Assembly: GCF_001643375.1 (NCBI RefSeq)
Contig: NZ_LSHB01000020.1
Coordinates: forward strand, 1 to 35,502
Direction: 5' to 3'
Source of the DNA: Chryseobacterium sp. FP211-J200
Lineage (GTDB): Bacteria > Bacteroidota > Bacteroidia > Flavobacteriales > Weeksellaceae
Length of the DNA stretch: 35,502 nt
Positions 1-8,187 of this stretch are shown here, piece by piece. The position numbers and the translations under genes are program-made. The first letter of the stretch is position 1. Each line of letters begins with the position of its first letter. Below the pieces are notes generated by a model. That model was not told the origin of the DNA. It saw only the letters and a program-made list of their open reading frames with translations, and did not search any database.

Positions 1-23
1 GGATCAAGATCAAAACCTGGGGA
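1..23 (+). repeat. Left terminal inverted repeat of the IS
   Basis: These 23 bases are the exact reverse complement of 1379-1401. Base 24 (G) breaks the match. Confidence 0.95.
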
Positions 24-54
24 GTAATAGCAAAAATTGATACTTTTGTAGAGG

Positions 55-405
55 ATGAAAACAGAAGACCTACTCAAGCTATTATTACCTGAATACTTAA
101 TTGAATACTTTGATGTTGTAAAATTTGAAGATATTGAAGGCTTGCTTCACCTTTATTTTGAAGAGAAAAATACAATTCCCAAAGAATTTTCAGTTTTACA
201 GCTTCAATCTAAAGGCTTTCATGAAGAGATTACGGTTGATGACTTTCCGCTTCGTGGAAAAGCCGTACAGCTGCACATCAAACGCAGAAGATGGACTGAT
301 TTGAAGTCAGGCAAAATTCTACAAAGAGATTGGAATCTTATCGCCAAAGGAACCCGAATGACGCAGGATTTTGCATCATTCTTAAAAAAAATCAGCCGAT
401 ACTAA
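55..405 (+). CDS. IS N-terminal-region protein (ISAon1-type ORF1)
   Basis: This 116-residue protein is the first ORF of the IS and corresponds to the separate N-terminal piece of ISAon1-type transposases. It probably supplies the DNA-binding part: the basic stretch HIKRRRWTD (about residues 74-82) fits DNA contact, although no zinc-binding cysteines are visible. A TAnnTTTG-like box (TACTTTTG, 41-48) lies just upstream of the ATG, so a transcript would have almost no leader. Near its 3' end the gene has a run of seven A residues (384-390) ahead of the TAA. ORF2 lies in the +1 frame, and that frame is open from 386 onward, so slippage on the run could join the two proteins. That fusion is an inference; in this group the two ORFs are commonly annotated separately. 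Confidence 0.8.
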   Translation: MKTEDLLKLLLPEYLIEYFDVVKFEDIEGLLHLYFEEKNTIPKEFSVLQLQSKGFHEEITVDDFPLRGKAVQLHIKRRRWTDLKSGKILQRDWNLIAKGTRMTQDFASFLKKISRY

Positions 406-433
406 AGCGCTTCCTTTAGAAACTATCGGAGAG

Positions 434-1378
434 ATGTACGGTGTTAAGGGGGAAAAATTCCAAAGACAGTATAAGAAATCGCTCAGTGGATTTAAAGACT
501 GGTATCAAAAACAACACGCCGAAGACTGGATTCTATATCCTGAAAATCTCTCAGAACACCTTTCTTTAGACGAAGTAGCCTTATCTCAGGGAGAACTTTA
601 CACCGTAATTACTTCCAAACAAGCCAAGGGTAAAAAAGGAAGTATTGTTGCCATTATCAAAGGAACTAAAAGCGAAGAAACGATCGATAAACTACTTAAA
701 ATCAATCGAAAATTAAGACTGAAAGTAAAAGAGGTCACCTTAGATATGGCAGGTTCTATGAAACTCGTTGCCAAAAGATGCTTTTCCAATGCGGTACAGG
801 TTGTGGATAGATTCCATGTCCAGAAGCTTGCCGCAGAAGCTGTTCAAGAAATTAGAGTAAAACACCGTTGGGAAGCGATTGATTCAGAAAATGAAATCCT
901 AAAACAAGCTAAAGAAAAGAAAGCAAAACCGGAAATCCAAGTTTTCAGCAATGGCGACACCCGAAAGCAACTCTTGGCAAGAAGCCGTTATTTACTTTAC
1001 AAAAGCAGAGAAAAATGGACGGAAAGCCAAGGTGAGAGAGCTGAAATTCTGTTTAATGAATATCCAGATTTGGAAAAAGCTTACAATTTATCCGATAAAC
1101 TAAGGAAAATTTATAATCAGAACACATTAAAATCTGTAGCAATGCTCAAACTTGCCCATTGGTTTAAAGATGTGGAAGAATCAGGTTTTAAATCCTTTTC
1201 AACACTTAAAAATACGATTACAAACCATTATAATGACATCCTGAATTATTTTGAAAGAAGAAGTACCAATGCATCTGCAGAATCGTTTAACTCGAAAATA
1301 AAGAACTTTAGATTACAACTTCGGGGCGTAAAAGACAAAGCATTTTTCCTTTTTAGATTATCCAAACTTTTCGCCTAG
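434..1378 (+). CDS. ISL3-family DDE transposase (ISAon1-type ORF2)
   Basis: This 314-residue transposase catalyses cut-and-paste movement of the surrounding element. The ISL3 core is clear: SLDEVAL with catalytic Asp46, TLDMAGSM with Asp104, the family motif VVDRFHVQKL (about 123-132), and STNASAESFNSK with Glu283 as the third acidic residue. A helical insertion lies between the second and third acidic residues. The frame is open upstream of the ATG back to 386 and reads into the poly-A run of ORF1, so translation could also enter by frameshift. The stop codon abuts the right inverted repeat. No inactivating change is visible. Confidence 0.9.
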   Translation: MYGVKGEKFQRQYKKSLSGFKDWYQKQHAEDWILYPENLSEHLSLDEVALSQGELYTVITSKQAKGKKGSIVAIIKGTKSEETIDKLLKINRKLRLKVKEVTLDMAGSMKLVAKRCFSNAVQVVDRFHVQKLAAEAVQEIRVKHRWEAIDSENEILKQAKEKKAKPEIQVFSNGDTRKQLLARSRYLLYKSREKWTESQGERAEILFNEYPDLEKAYNLSDKLRKIYNQNTLKSVAMLKLAHWFKDVEESGFKSFSTLKNTITNHYNDILNYFERRSTNASAESFNSKIKNFRLQLRGVKDKAFFLFRLSKLFA

Positions 1379-1401
1379 TCCCCAGGTTTTGATCTTGATC
1401 C
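1379..1401 (-). repeat. Right terminal inverted repeat of the IS
   Basis: Exact reverse complement of 1-23. It begins immediately after the TAG stop codon of the transposase gene (1376-1378). Confidence 0.95.
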
Positions 1402-1442
1402 AAAAAAACCGCCAACACAAAAGAACTTGCGTTGGCGGTTTT
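1402..1442 (-). terminator. Rho-independent terminator downstream of purF
   Basis: A perfect 12-bp stem (1405-1416 with 1431-1442, core ACCGCCAAC) encloses a 14-nt loop. Read on the minus strand it ends in seven T residues (1408-1402). A/T-rich flanks on both sides could make it bidirectional. The IS right end begins at the next base, so the element inserted exactly at the end of the T-tract. Confidence 0.85.
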
Positions 1443-1497
1443 AATATTTTGACAAACATCAAAATGAATGTCATAACTTCAATTTTATATACAAATC

Positions 1498-1602
1498 CGC
1501 AGCCCGACTTGAGTGGAAATCCTTTTTTGCTTTTGCTTAAGTTCTATTTAAACTGAAATCGTCTGCAAAAAAGATTGGGAACGGAAGGCGGATAAAGCTG
1601 CC
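1498..1602. repeat. Dispersed palindromic intergenic repeat, copy A
   Basis: It has outer arms GCAGCCCGAC (1500-1509) and GCTGCC (1597-1602) and an inner inverted pair CCTTTTTTGC (1521-1530) / GCAAAAAA (1565-1572). The 34-nt loop contains GTTCTATTTAAACTGAAA. Related copies sit at 14457-14643 and 21571-21628. It lies between the purF stop codon and its terminator, so it would be in the 3' UTR of the purC-purF mRNA. Confidence 0.75.
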
Positions 1603-1608
1603 CAAATT

Positions 1609-3132
1609 TTAATCACCCTGGTCTACAAATGCTAACTCGTCTGGGTTTTTCACTGGATATTTTTCCGTAAAACATCCGAAACAGTGATCTGGCGAGCCTA
1701 AAATGCTAACCAAATTATCAACGCTTAGAAATTCCAAACTGTCAACATCCAGATATTTTCTGAGTTCTTCCTTGTTCATATTGGCAGAGATCAGATCGTC
1801 CTTGGTTGGCGTATCAATCCCTAAGAAACACGGCGCAATTATTGGCGGAGACACACTTCTGAAGTGGATTTCCTTCACACCTGCGTTTTTAAGAATCTTG
1901 ACCAAACGTTTTGAAGTCGTTCCTCTCACGATGGAATCATCGATAATCACCACTCTTTTGCCTTTGATCTCAGAAACAATCGGATTCAGTTTTAGATTGA
2001 CCAAATGCTCTCTCATTTCCTGCGAAGGAATAATGAACGAACGTCCAATATATCTGTTCTTGATCAAAACCGGTCTGAACGGAATGCCTGAAGCCTTGGA
2101 AAAACCAATCGCAGCTGGAACACCGGAATCTGGAACACCAATCACGATATCTGCATCCACAGGCGCTTGTTCCCAAATTTTCATTCCGGATTTTTCACGC
2201 ACTTCGTGAACGTTGATGCCTTCCAAAGTAGAATCTGGTCTTGCAAAATAAATATACTCGAAAGCACAGATCCTATTGACACAATCGTCCTTGACAATGT
2301 AAGACTGCAAACCTTTCTCATTGTCGCTGGTGTAGATAATCTCGCCTGGCAAAACATCGCGCACATATTGTGCTCCTACTCCATCCAAAGCACAACTTTC
2401 TGAAGCTACAACAAATGTATTCTCATCAATCGCACCTAAAACCAAAGGTCTGATCCCATTGAAATCTCGGAAGGCGAAAAATTTGTTTCTCGTAAGTCCA
2501 ACTACAGAATAAGCGCCTTCTATCTTTTCCATCGTCGCTTTGATTGCGCCACGAAGTCCAAGGTCTAGGTTTTTCTGAATTAATCTCAAAATAACCTCGG
2601 TATCAGAGGTTGCACGGAAAACCACGCCTTCATCTTCCAATTCTTTTCTGAGTTGCTTTGCATTGGTCAAATTCCCGTTGTGAGCAATCGAAAGGATGAT
2701 CTGGTCATATTCATTCTTTGCAAAGAACGGTTGAAAGTTATATTTCTTTTTGTCTCCTGCAGTCGTATATCTGGTGTGACCGATAACGGTGCTTCCCATA
2801 TATTGCTGAGGATCTTCTATCGATTTGAAAACGTCCAAAACCAGACCTTCATCTTTTACAGAAAGGATCTTCCCATTGTTCCCAACAGCTATTCCACAAG
2901 CTTCCTGACCACGATGCTGTAAGGCAAAAAGTCCAAACTGCGAAAGTGAAAATGTATCCTGATTTTCTGTTGAATGCAATCCAAAAACGCCACATTCCTC
3001 TTCCATTTTATCAAAAGGATAGTGAGCTTCCTTTTCTTCTTTGGAAAGATGTTTGGTTTCTTCGAATTCCTGATAGCGGTTTTGGAAAGCATATTTCGGT
3101 AATGTGCTATATTCTTGAAATTCTAAATCCAT
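1609..3132 (-). CDS. purF: Amidophosphoribosyltransferase
   Basis: PurF makes phosphoribosylamine from PRPP and glutamine, the first committed step of de novo purine synthesis. The 507-residue protein has an N-terminal extension of 46 residues before the class II glutaminase motif CGVFG (Cys47), so the active N-terminal Cys would be exposed by propeptide removal, as in the Bacillus-type enzyme. Downstream are the PRPP-binding loop VVIIDDSIVRGTT and cysteines in NRICAFEY, APCFLGID and HCFGC that match the 4Fe-4S ligands of that type. It begins 16 bp after the purC stop, so the two are probably one transcript. It is followed by repeat copy A and a strong terminator. Confidence 0.96.
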   Translation of the reverse strand: MDLEFQEYSTLPKYAFQNRYQEFEETKHLSKEEKEAHYPFDKMEEECGVFGLHSTENQDTFSLSQFGLFALQHRGQEACGIAVGNNGKILSVKDEGLVLDVFKSIEDPQQYMGSTVIGHTRYTTAGDKKKYNFQPFFAKNEYDQIILSIAHNGNLTNAKQLRKELEDEGVVFRATSDTEVILRLIQKNLDLGLRGAIKATMEKIEGAYSVVGLTRNKFFAFRDFNGIRPLVLGAIDENTFVVASESCALDGVGAQYVRDVLPGEIIYTSDNEKGLQSYIVKDDCVNRICAFEYIYFARPDSTLEGINVHEVREKSGMKIWEQAPVDADIVIGVPDSGVPAAIGFSKASGIPFRPVLIKNRYIGRSFIIPSQEMREHLVNLKLNPIVSEIKGKRVVIIDDSIVRGTTSKRLVKILKNAGVKEIHFRSVSPPIIAPCFLGIDTPTKDDLISANMNKEELRKYLDVDSLEFLSVDNLVSILGSPDHCFGCFTEKYPVKNPDELAFVDQGD

Positions 3133-3148
3133 TTTTATGGTTTTTGGA

Positions 3149-3871
3149 TTATTTAGCTAAAGCGGTTTGTAGTCTGTCGTAGATCTCAACGTAAGCTTCT
3201 GTGATCTCGCCAAGATCTCTTCTGAATCTATCCTTATCCAGCTTTTTCATTGTGTCTTTGTCCCAAAGTCTGCAAGTATCGGGAGAGATCTCATCCGCTA
3301 AAACAATTTTACCGTCTGAAGTTTTCCCTAATTCGATCTTGAAATCTACAAGGATCACATTGGCCTTGTCAAAAAGATCGATCAAAAGTTGGTTGATCTT
3401 ATCTGTCAAAGCGTACATCTCATTCAATTCTTCATAAGTTGCTGCGCCAAGGAAAACAGCGTGATGATCGTTGATCAAAGGATCTCCCAGATCATCTCTT
3501 TTGTAGCAAAGATCAAAAATAGTTACAGGGGATTTCAATCCTTCTTCCACGCCCAATCTTTGAGCCATACTTCCTGCCACGTAGTTACGAACGACCATTT
3601 CCAAAGGAATGATGTCCACCTTTTTTACCAGCTGCTCTCTGTCATCCAGTTTTGCGATGAAATGCGTTGGAATTCCTTTTTCTGCAAGATATCCGAAAAT
3701 AAGTGTAGAAATTGCATTGTTCAGTTCGCCTTTTCTATCGAACTGTCCACGTTTTTGTGCATTGAAGGCTGTAGCATCATCTTTGTAACGTACAACAACT
3801 TCGTCAGGCTTGTCTGTAGCAAAAACCTGTTTAGCCTTACCTTCGTAAAGCATTTCTTTCTTTTGACTCAT
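3149..3871 (-). CDS. purC: SAICAR synthase (phosphoribosylaminoimidazole-succinocarboxamide synthase)
   Basis: PurC condenses CAIR with aspartate using ATP in purine biosynthesis. The family fingerprint is complete: [14 protein letters not shown] at the N-terminus, [22 protein letters not shown], and the C-terminal LVDFKIELG and [14 protein letters not shown] motifs. The start is set at the ATG of MSQKKEML (240 residues, close to the usual family length). An ATG four codons upstream (3883) is also possible. It is the first gene of a purC-purF pair, and a TAnnTTTG promoter box lies 81 bp upstream of the chosen start. Confidence 0.95.
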   Translation of the reverse strand: MSQKKEMLYEGKAKQVFATDKPDEVVVRYKDDATAFNAQKRGQFDRKGELNNAISTLIFGYLAEKGIPTHFIAKLDDREQLVKKVDIIPLEMVVRNYVAGSMAQRLGVEEGLKSPVTIFDLCYKRDDLGDPLINDHHAVFLGAATYEELNEMYALTDKINQLLIDLFDKANVILVDFKIELGKTSDGKIVLADEISPDTCRLWDKDTMKKLDKDRFRRDLGEITEAYVEIYDRLQTALAK

Positions 3872-3951
3872 AATGACTTTCATTTTTTCAAACAGAATTC
3901 GCTTTCACTACGATTTCCGTTCAAACTTTTTTTACTGATTAGATTTACGCA

Positions 3952-3959
3952 CAAATTTA
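3952..3959 (-). promoter_or_regulatory. Possible -7 box for purC-purF
   Basis: On the minus strand this reads TAAATTTG, a perfect Bacteroidota TAnnTTTG box upstream of purC. No good TTTG partner is seen 17-20 bp further upstream, so the call is tentative. Confidence 0.4.
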
Positions 3960-4001
3960 CGAATTTTTTACATAAAATTAATACCACAGGATAAGAAGGT
4001 C

Positions 4002-4047
4002 ATCAAATAAAAAAAAGCCAATTTTCAAAGGCTTTTTTTTATTTGAT
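4002..4047 (-). terminator. Terminator of the endonuclease I gene
   Basis: A perfect 18-bp inverted repeat (4002-4019 with 4030-4047) has an AAAGCC/GGCTTT apex and a 10-nt loop. The A- and T-rich arms make it function-like in both orientations. It lies 19 bp past the stop of the 4067-5923 gene and also behind the purC promoter region. Confidence 0.85.
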
Positions 4048-4066
4048 AGTGTGAGGAAATATGATT

Positions 4067-5923
4067 TTATCTTTTGATGAATTTCATTGACTTTCCATCG
4101 ATATTTAAAATGTAAGTATTTGGAAGCAATGCGTTAACGTTGACCGATCTTTGATTTACAAACGGATCCTTAATCTCTTTTATCAATTTTCCAGACAGGT
4201 CATAGATCTTGGCCGACTTAGCTTTACGCAAATCTCCAGTAATATTAAGAACATCCGCTACAGGATTAGGATAGATATGAAAGTCCGTAGTTTTGTTTGC
4301 GATGTCATCAGCTGCTAAACTTCCCAAATTCAAGCAGTAATCTGATGCATAGCTCGTCCATTCATTAATATCAAAAGTCGCTGTCGGATTGGTCACGTTG
4401 GAATTTCTGTAAAGTGACCTGTTGCCATTTGTATTATCGATCCCTTTTGTTCCAATTGCATCTACAGTTCCGGTTTTGTAAGATAGGTCTACATAATTGT
4501 TGCCCTCAAAAGTGAGAGCAGGTCCAGCGATCACGAACTTCGCATTGGCAACATCGAAACAGCTGAAATTGGCATTAGGATTGATGACCACAAAACTTTG
4601 GTTGTTCTCGATATCACCTTCCAATTCAAAAGGTTCTCCGAAGTAATATGCCGTTCCCTTGTACTGAATGTACATTTTGTAACCATTCAAATTGACCTTG
4701 TGACCTGTTCTATTGGCAATCTCAAAAGCTTTGTTCTTTCCGCTTCCTTCAAGATATTTTACGATTTGAAGGTCTTTTGCAAATACATCCGTCGCCAAAG
4801 TTGTGACATTCAATATATTGCTTTGAGGACTTTCCAGATAGGCATTATCGTAAGCTTTTACTGTAAAATTGTAACTCGTTCCTGGAGTCAGGTGGTCGAT
4901 AGCAACAGAATTGGTTTTAGTGTTCGCCACCAAGACATTATCCTGGTAGATCCTGTAGCCGATCACATCTGATTCTGAATTTGCCTGCCAAGTAAGGTTG
5001 ACAAAATAAGCAGAATTCCTTTCCAACAAAAGTGAAGGTGCTGCGGGCGCCACATTATCTGAAGTCTGATCCCAAATTGCACTCACCCATTCCGGATGAT
5101 CGACGAAGGGATTTCTATTTTTCTGAACGTTGAAAACCGAATTATTTCTATCAATTTCTCTTTGTGAAACAGGATCTTGCTGATGCCAATTGAGAAGCAT
5201 GGTGATATACCAGTTCTCGTAAGCTTTCTCTTCGGTCCCGTCCAAAGGATTCTGGTCTTTCGTTGGATCATTTGCGTTGGTGCTGAAATTAAAACTTCCT
5301 AATTTCCCCTCGTATCTCACTGCGAAATATAAAAGAGACCTCGCAACATCACCTTTGAACTCATCCACTGGTTCATAGACCCTTCCTGTGTAAGTTGCAT
5401 TCGGTGTTCCGTTGGAAGCTTGTTTTGACCCGTTGGTAAAATTGTAATAAACGGTCGAACCTGCTTTTCCATAAGGATAATTACTCCTCAACTGGTTGAT
5501 CCTCGCATCTGTAGGAATTACGAAAAACAGGTCTGAATACATCGGATATGCACTGTTAAAAGAGCTTTGTGGCATCATGTGCTCACGATTCCAGCCCAAA
5601 CCTTCTGCATTTGCACTTCCAATGATGTTGCTTAGTGTATAATGATAGGCAGTTGTCCCTGTCGGATTATTAGAATAAATATCCAGCAAATATGCTGTAT
5701 TATCAGCCCCATAATCGTAATACTTATCAATATCTGTTTGCCCATAAATAGTCTTCAGATCATCATAATGAAAACTGTAAACTTTATTCGAAATGATGTC
5801 GTGAAGCTTAGTTTTCAATGCATAACCTGAAAGGTTTTCTGTCCCAGAGTAATATTCTATAGGCGCTTGAGCAAGGCCTAAAATTGGGAAAAGAGATATT
5901 ATAAACAAGTATTTTTTCAACAT
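4067..5923 (-). CDS. Secreted endonuclease I family protein with FN3 and T9SS sorting domains
   Basis: This 618-residue exported nuclease probably degrades extracellular DNA or RNA. A Sec signal peptide (MLKKYLFIISLFPILGLAQA, about 1-20) is followed by an endonuclease I domain (about 30-285) with the catalytic WNREHMMPQ motif at 111-119 (His115). Then come a fibronectin type III domain (about 292-376) and a beta-rich segment (about 380-520) resembling a lamin-tail domain. The C-terminal type A T9SS sorting domain (about 548-618) has FHIYPNPV, the KIYDLSGKLIKEI strand and the terminal KFIKR. The T9SS tail predicts release or attachment at the cell surface. It stands alone with its own terminator. 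Confidence 0.9.
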   Translation of the reverse strand: MLKKYLFIISLFPILGLAQAPIEYYSGTENLSGYALKTKLHDIISNKVYSFHYDDLKTIYGQTDIDKYYDYGADNTAYLLDIYSNNPTGTTAYHYTLSNIIGSANAEGLGWNREHMMPQSSFNSAYPMYSDLFFVIPTDARINQLRSNYPYGKAGSTVYYNFTNGSKQASNGTPNATYTGRVYEPVDEFKGDVARSLLYFAVRYEGKLGSFNFSTNANDPTKDQNPLDGTEEKAYENWYITMLLNWHQQDPVSQREIDRNNSVFNVQKNRNPFVDHPEWVSAIWDQTSDNVAPAAPSLLLERNSAYFVNLTWQANSESDVIGYRIYQDNVLVANTKTNSVAIDHLTPGTSYNFTVKAYDNAYLESPQSNILNVTTLATDVFAKDLQIVKYLEGSGKNKAFEIANRTGHKVNLNGYKMYIQYKGTAYYFGEPFELEGDIENNQSFVVINPNANFSCFDVANAKFVIAGPALTFEGNNYVDLSYKTGTVDAIGTKGIDNTNGNRSLYRNSNVTNPTATFDINEWTSYASDYCLNLGSLAADDIANKTTDFHIYPNPVADVLNITGDLRKAKSAKIYDLSGKLIKEIKDPFVNQRSVNVNALLPNTYILNIDGKSMKFIKR

Positions 5924-6031
5924 AAAGTAGTTTTAATAACGGGTCATAAAAATATCATTTTTTTACAAGATTTAATTTATTTTTTTGAATTTGAATATTA
6001 ATAATGATTTACATTCAGCAAATAAATAAAA

Positions 6032-6054
6032 AAATCCCCTGTAAAAGGGGATTT
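6032..6054 (-). terminator. Terminator of the DUF349 gene
   Basis: The 8-bp stem AAATCCCC/GGGGATTT has a 7-nt loop. On the minus strand it is followed by a T-rich run (complement of the A-run at 6021-6034). It lies 24 bp beyond the stop of the 6079-7965 gene. Confidence 0.8.
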
Positions 6055-6078
6055 GTATTTTAATAACAAGTTAGATTA

Positions 6079-7965
6079 TTATTCTCCAGCAATAATATTA
6101 TGAAGAGAAAGTTTCAGACTTTCCAACTGTTCTTTTTTGCTGTCCAATTTATCGTAAGTATCTTTCAACAAAGGATTATCGCGTGTTGCCGTACCAAAGA
6201 ATGACAAGTTATTCTCAAGCTGGACAATCTCTGATTCTAAGTCAGCCACTTGATTTTTGATTTTTCTCGCTTTGTCTGTCAATTGGTTTTCAGAAAGATT
6301 TTCCTCTTTTAGATCGAATTCATTGATCTTGTTGAGTTTTAGTTTTTCTCTCAGCGTTTTATTGAATTCTGTATTGATGGACAATTTATCTTTAGGAACT
6401 TTTCCAATCGCGTTCCAGGCATTTTTGATATTCTCGATTTTCTCCACAGAACCTTCTTCATCCGTCAATGCTTTGAGGTCTTCAAGTAATGCTCTTTTGC
6501 TTTTGTAATTCTCTTTCCAGTTGTCGCCTGTTGCATTATTCTTCTCTCTGTAATTTTTAAAGAAGGTATTGCAAGCGTCACGGAACTCATCCCAAACTTT
6601 ATTTGCCTGGCTTCTAGGAACGTGACCGATGGTTTTCCAGTCTTCCTGAAGTTTCTTGAAAAGCGGGACTACGATATCCCAATCTTCAGAATTCATATTG
6701 TCCTGAGCGGTTTTTATCAGGCCTTGTTTTGCTTCAAGATTGTGAATTTGAGAGCCTTTCAAGTTTTTATAGAAATCATTTTTTCCAGTATTGAATTCTC
6801 TCAAAACGACTTTGAAGTCTGTCCAGTTTTGATTGGAAACTTTCTTAGGAACCGGCCCCAATTTCAGGAATTCGGTACGAAGGTCTTCTACTCTTTTTAT
6901 CGCCTGCTGCCAATAAGTATGATTGATAGATTCTGGCTTTGCAAGCGTTTTCAGTTCTTCGATGATCTTGGTTTTCTTCTCAAGATTTTCCAATTGCTCA
7001 GATTCGATCACTGCGATCAACTCAGATTTTCTTTCGTGGATCTTGTTGGAAACTTCTTTGAACTCTTCCCAAGTCTTCTCACGGAATTCCTCTGCAACAG
7101 GTTCAGCTTCTTCTTTCCAAAGCTTGTGAAGATATTGCAATTCATTCAAGGCTTTCTGAACTACTTTTTCGTCAAGCAATTCTTTGGCTCTTGAGATGAT
7201 GTGTTGTCTTTTTTCAAGATTGTGGGCAAATTCCTGATGAAGGAATTCTTTGTTCAGATCCAACATCTCATTGAACATTTTCAGATGGTGGAAATAATTG
7301 TTATTAAGATTTTTGAATTCGGATTTTGCCACTTGTCCTGCATTTCCCCAAGCTTCTTTGATCTCTCTTATCGATTTGAAAAGATTGACGCCCGGTTCGG
7401 AATTAGAATAGAGGTTTTTAAGTCTTTCGATAATTCCTAATCTTTCGTCCAGGTTTTTTTGATGGTCTGCTTCCTGAGATTTATGGAATTTGTCCTGTTT
7501 TTCCCGGAAGATGTTGACCAGTGCAGACAGTTTTGAAGCTTGCGGATGATGGAACTCAAAATGTTCTTCTGCATTGCCTTGCTCCAAGAATTCGTGCTTT
7601 TTGTCTTCGATTTCGTCTGCCACTTTGTGATTGGCGTGATCTCTCAGTGCATTGAATTTTTTCGAAAACGAATGCGCATCGTCTTTGTTGACAATTGTTT
7701 CCATTTCGTCCAAAGTTTCCTTCAAAGAAAGGTTGGAATAATTTTCTTCTGCAATCTCGATTTCCTGACGTTCAGCTTCGGGTTCCGTTTCAGTTTCGGT
7801 TTTTTCCTCTGCAGGAACTTCTTCCACAGATTCAGATTCCACAGCTTCTGGTTTTTCATTTTTCGAAACTTCTTCTGGCGTCACTTCTTCTACTGATTGA
7901 TTTTCAGCAGACTCGACTTCAGAATTTGGTTTTTCGATTTCAGGATTTTCGTTTTCAATACTCAT
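6079..7965 (-). CDS. DUF349 domain protein
   Basis: This is a 628-residue cytoplasmic protein of unknown biochemical role. Residues 1 to about 80 are extremely acidic and low-complexity (Glu/Val/Pro/Ser rich), and the rest is almost entirely helical. Several DUF349-type repeats can be picked out by their recurring W...F pattern, for example WEEFKEVSNKIHERK, WTDFKVVLREFNTGKNDFYK and WDEFRDACNTFFKNYREKN. A final coiled-coil (about 560-625) follows. No catalytic motif or membrane segment is visible. The family is common in Bacteroidota and behaves as a single-gene unit here, with its own terminator and a divergent neighbour (queA). Confidence 0.85.
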   Translation of the reverse strand: MSIENENPEIEKPNSEVESAENQSVEEVTPEEVSKNEKPEAVESESVEEVPAEEKTETETEPEAERQEIEIAEENYSNLSLKETLDEMETIVNKDDAHSFSKKFNALRDHANHKVADEIEDKKHEFLEQGNAEEHFEFHHPQASKLSALVNIFREKQDKFHKSQEADHQKNLDERLGIIERLKNLYSNSEPGVNLFKSIREIKEAWGNAGQVAKSEFKNLNNNYFHHLKMFNEMLDLNKEFLHQEFAHNLEKRQHIISRAKELLDEKVVQKALNELQYLHKLWKEEAEPVAEEFREKTWEEFKEVSNKIHERKSELIAVIESEQLENLEKKTKIIEELKTLAKPESINHTYWQQAIKRVEDLRTEFLKLGPVPKKVSNQNWTDFKVVLREFNTGKNDFYKNLKGSQIHNLEAKQGLIKTAQDNMNSEDWDIVVPLFKKLQEDWKTIGHVPRSQANKVWDEFRDACNTFFKNYREKNNATGDNWKENYKSKRALLEDLKALTDEEGSVEKIENIKNAWNAIGKVPKDKLSINTEFNKTLREKLKLNKINEFDLKEENLSENQLTDKARKIKNQVADLESEIVQLENNLSFFGTATRDNPLLKDTYDKLDSKKEQLESLKLSLHNIIAGE

Positions 7966-8115
7966 AACAAAGCGAATTAATTGGCGATAACAACTTTTAA
8001 ATGCACTAAATTAAATGTTTTTTGTAGAAAACACCAAATAACATTACTAATTTTCCAAAAAAATATTAAATAATTCATAATGTCGTCAATTTGATTTTCG
8101 AAAAGTCAGTTTTAC

Positions 8116-8146
8116 TTGACAAAGGCTTTCTAATGTTGTATCTTTG
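8116..8146 (+). promoter_or_regulatory. queA promoter (Bacteroidota type)
   Basis: A TTGAC -33 element (8116-8120) and a perfect TATCTTTG -7 box (8139-8146) are separated by 20 bp counted from the end of TTG. Transcription would start near 8153, giving a leader of about 35 nt before the queA ATG. Confidence 0.8.
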
Positions 8147-8187
8147 CCATTCCAATAAATTTTAATACAATAAAATCCGTAAATTTT

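Larger units (their letters stand above)
1..1401 (+). mobile_element. Complete ISL3-type insertion sequence (ISAon1-like)
   Basis: The element is bounded by a perfect 23-bp inverted repeat (1-23 and 1379-1401; outer end GGATCAAGATC). It holds two consecutive plus-strand genes, a short N-terminal-region ORF and a DDE transposase with the ISL3 catalytic core. Both ORFs are intact, so it could still be active. The left end coincides with base 1 of the window, so the left flank and any target duplication cannot be seen. The right flank starts with seven A residues that belong to the purF-side terminator. Assignment to the ISAon1 group rests on recognising the two-ORF organisation and protein sequence; the ISL3 DDE domain itself is clear. 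Confidence 0.9.

Noticed and set aside
1703-2209. Long plus-strand open frame opposite purF
   Set aside because: It is antisense to a fully conserved enzyme and its translation has no recognisable domain; purF codon structure explains it.
6622-7194. Open frame of 190 codons on the plus strand opposite the DUF349 gene
   Set aside because: The Phe/Leu-rich translation is what the reverse complement of Lys/Glu-rich helices gives. No independent support.
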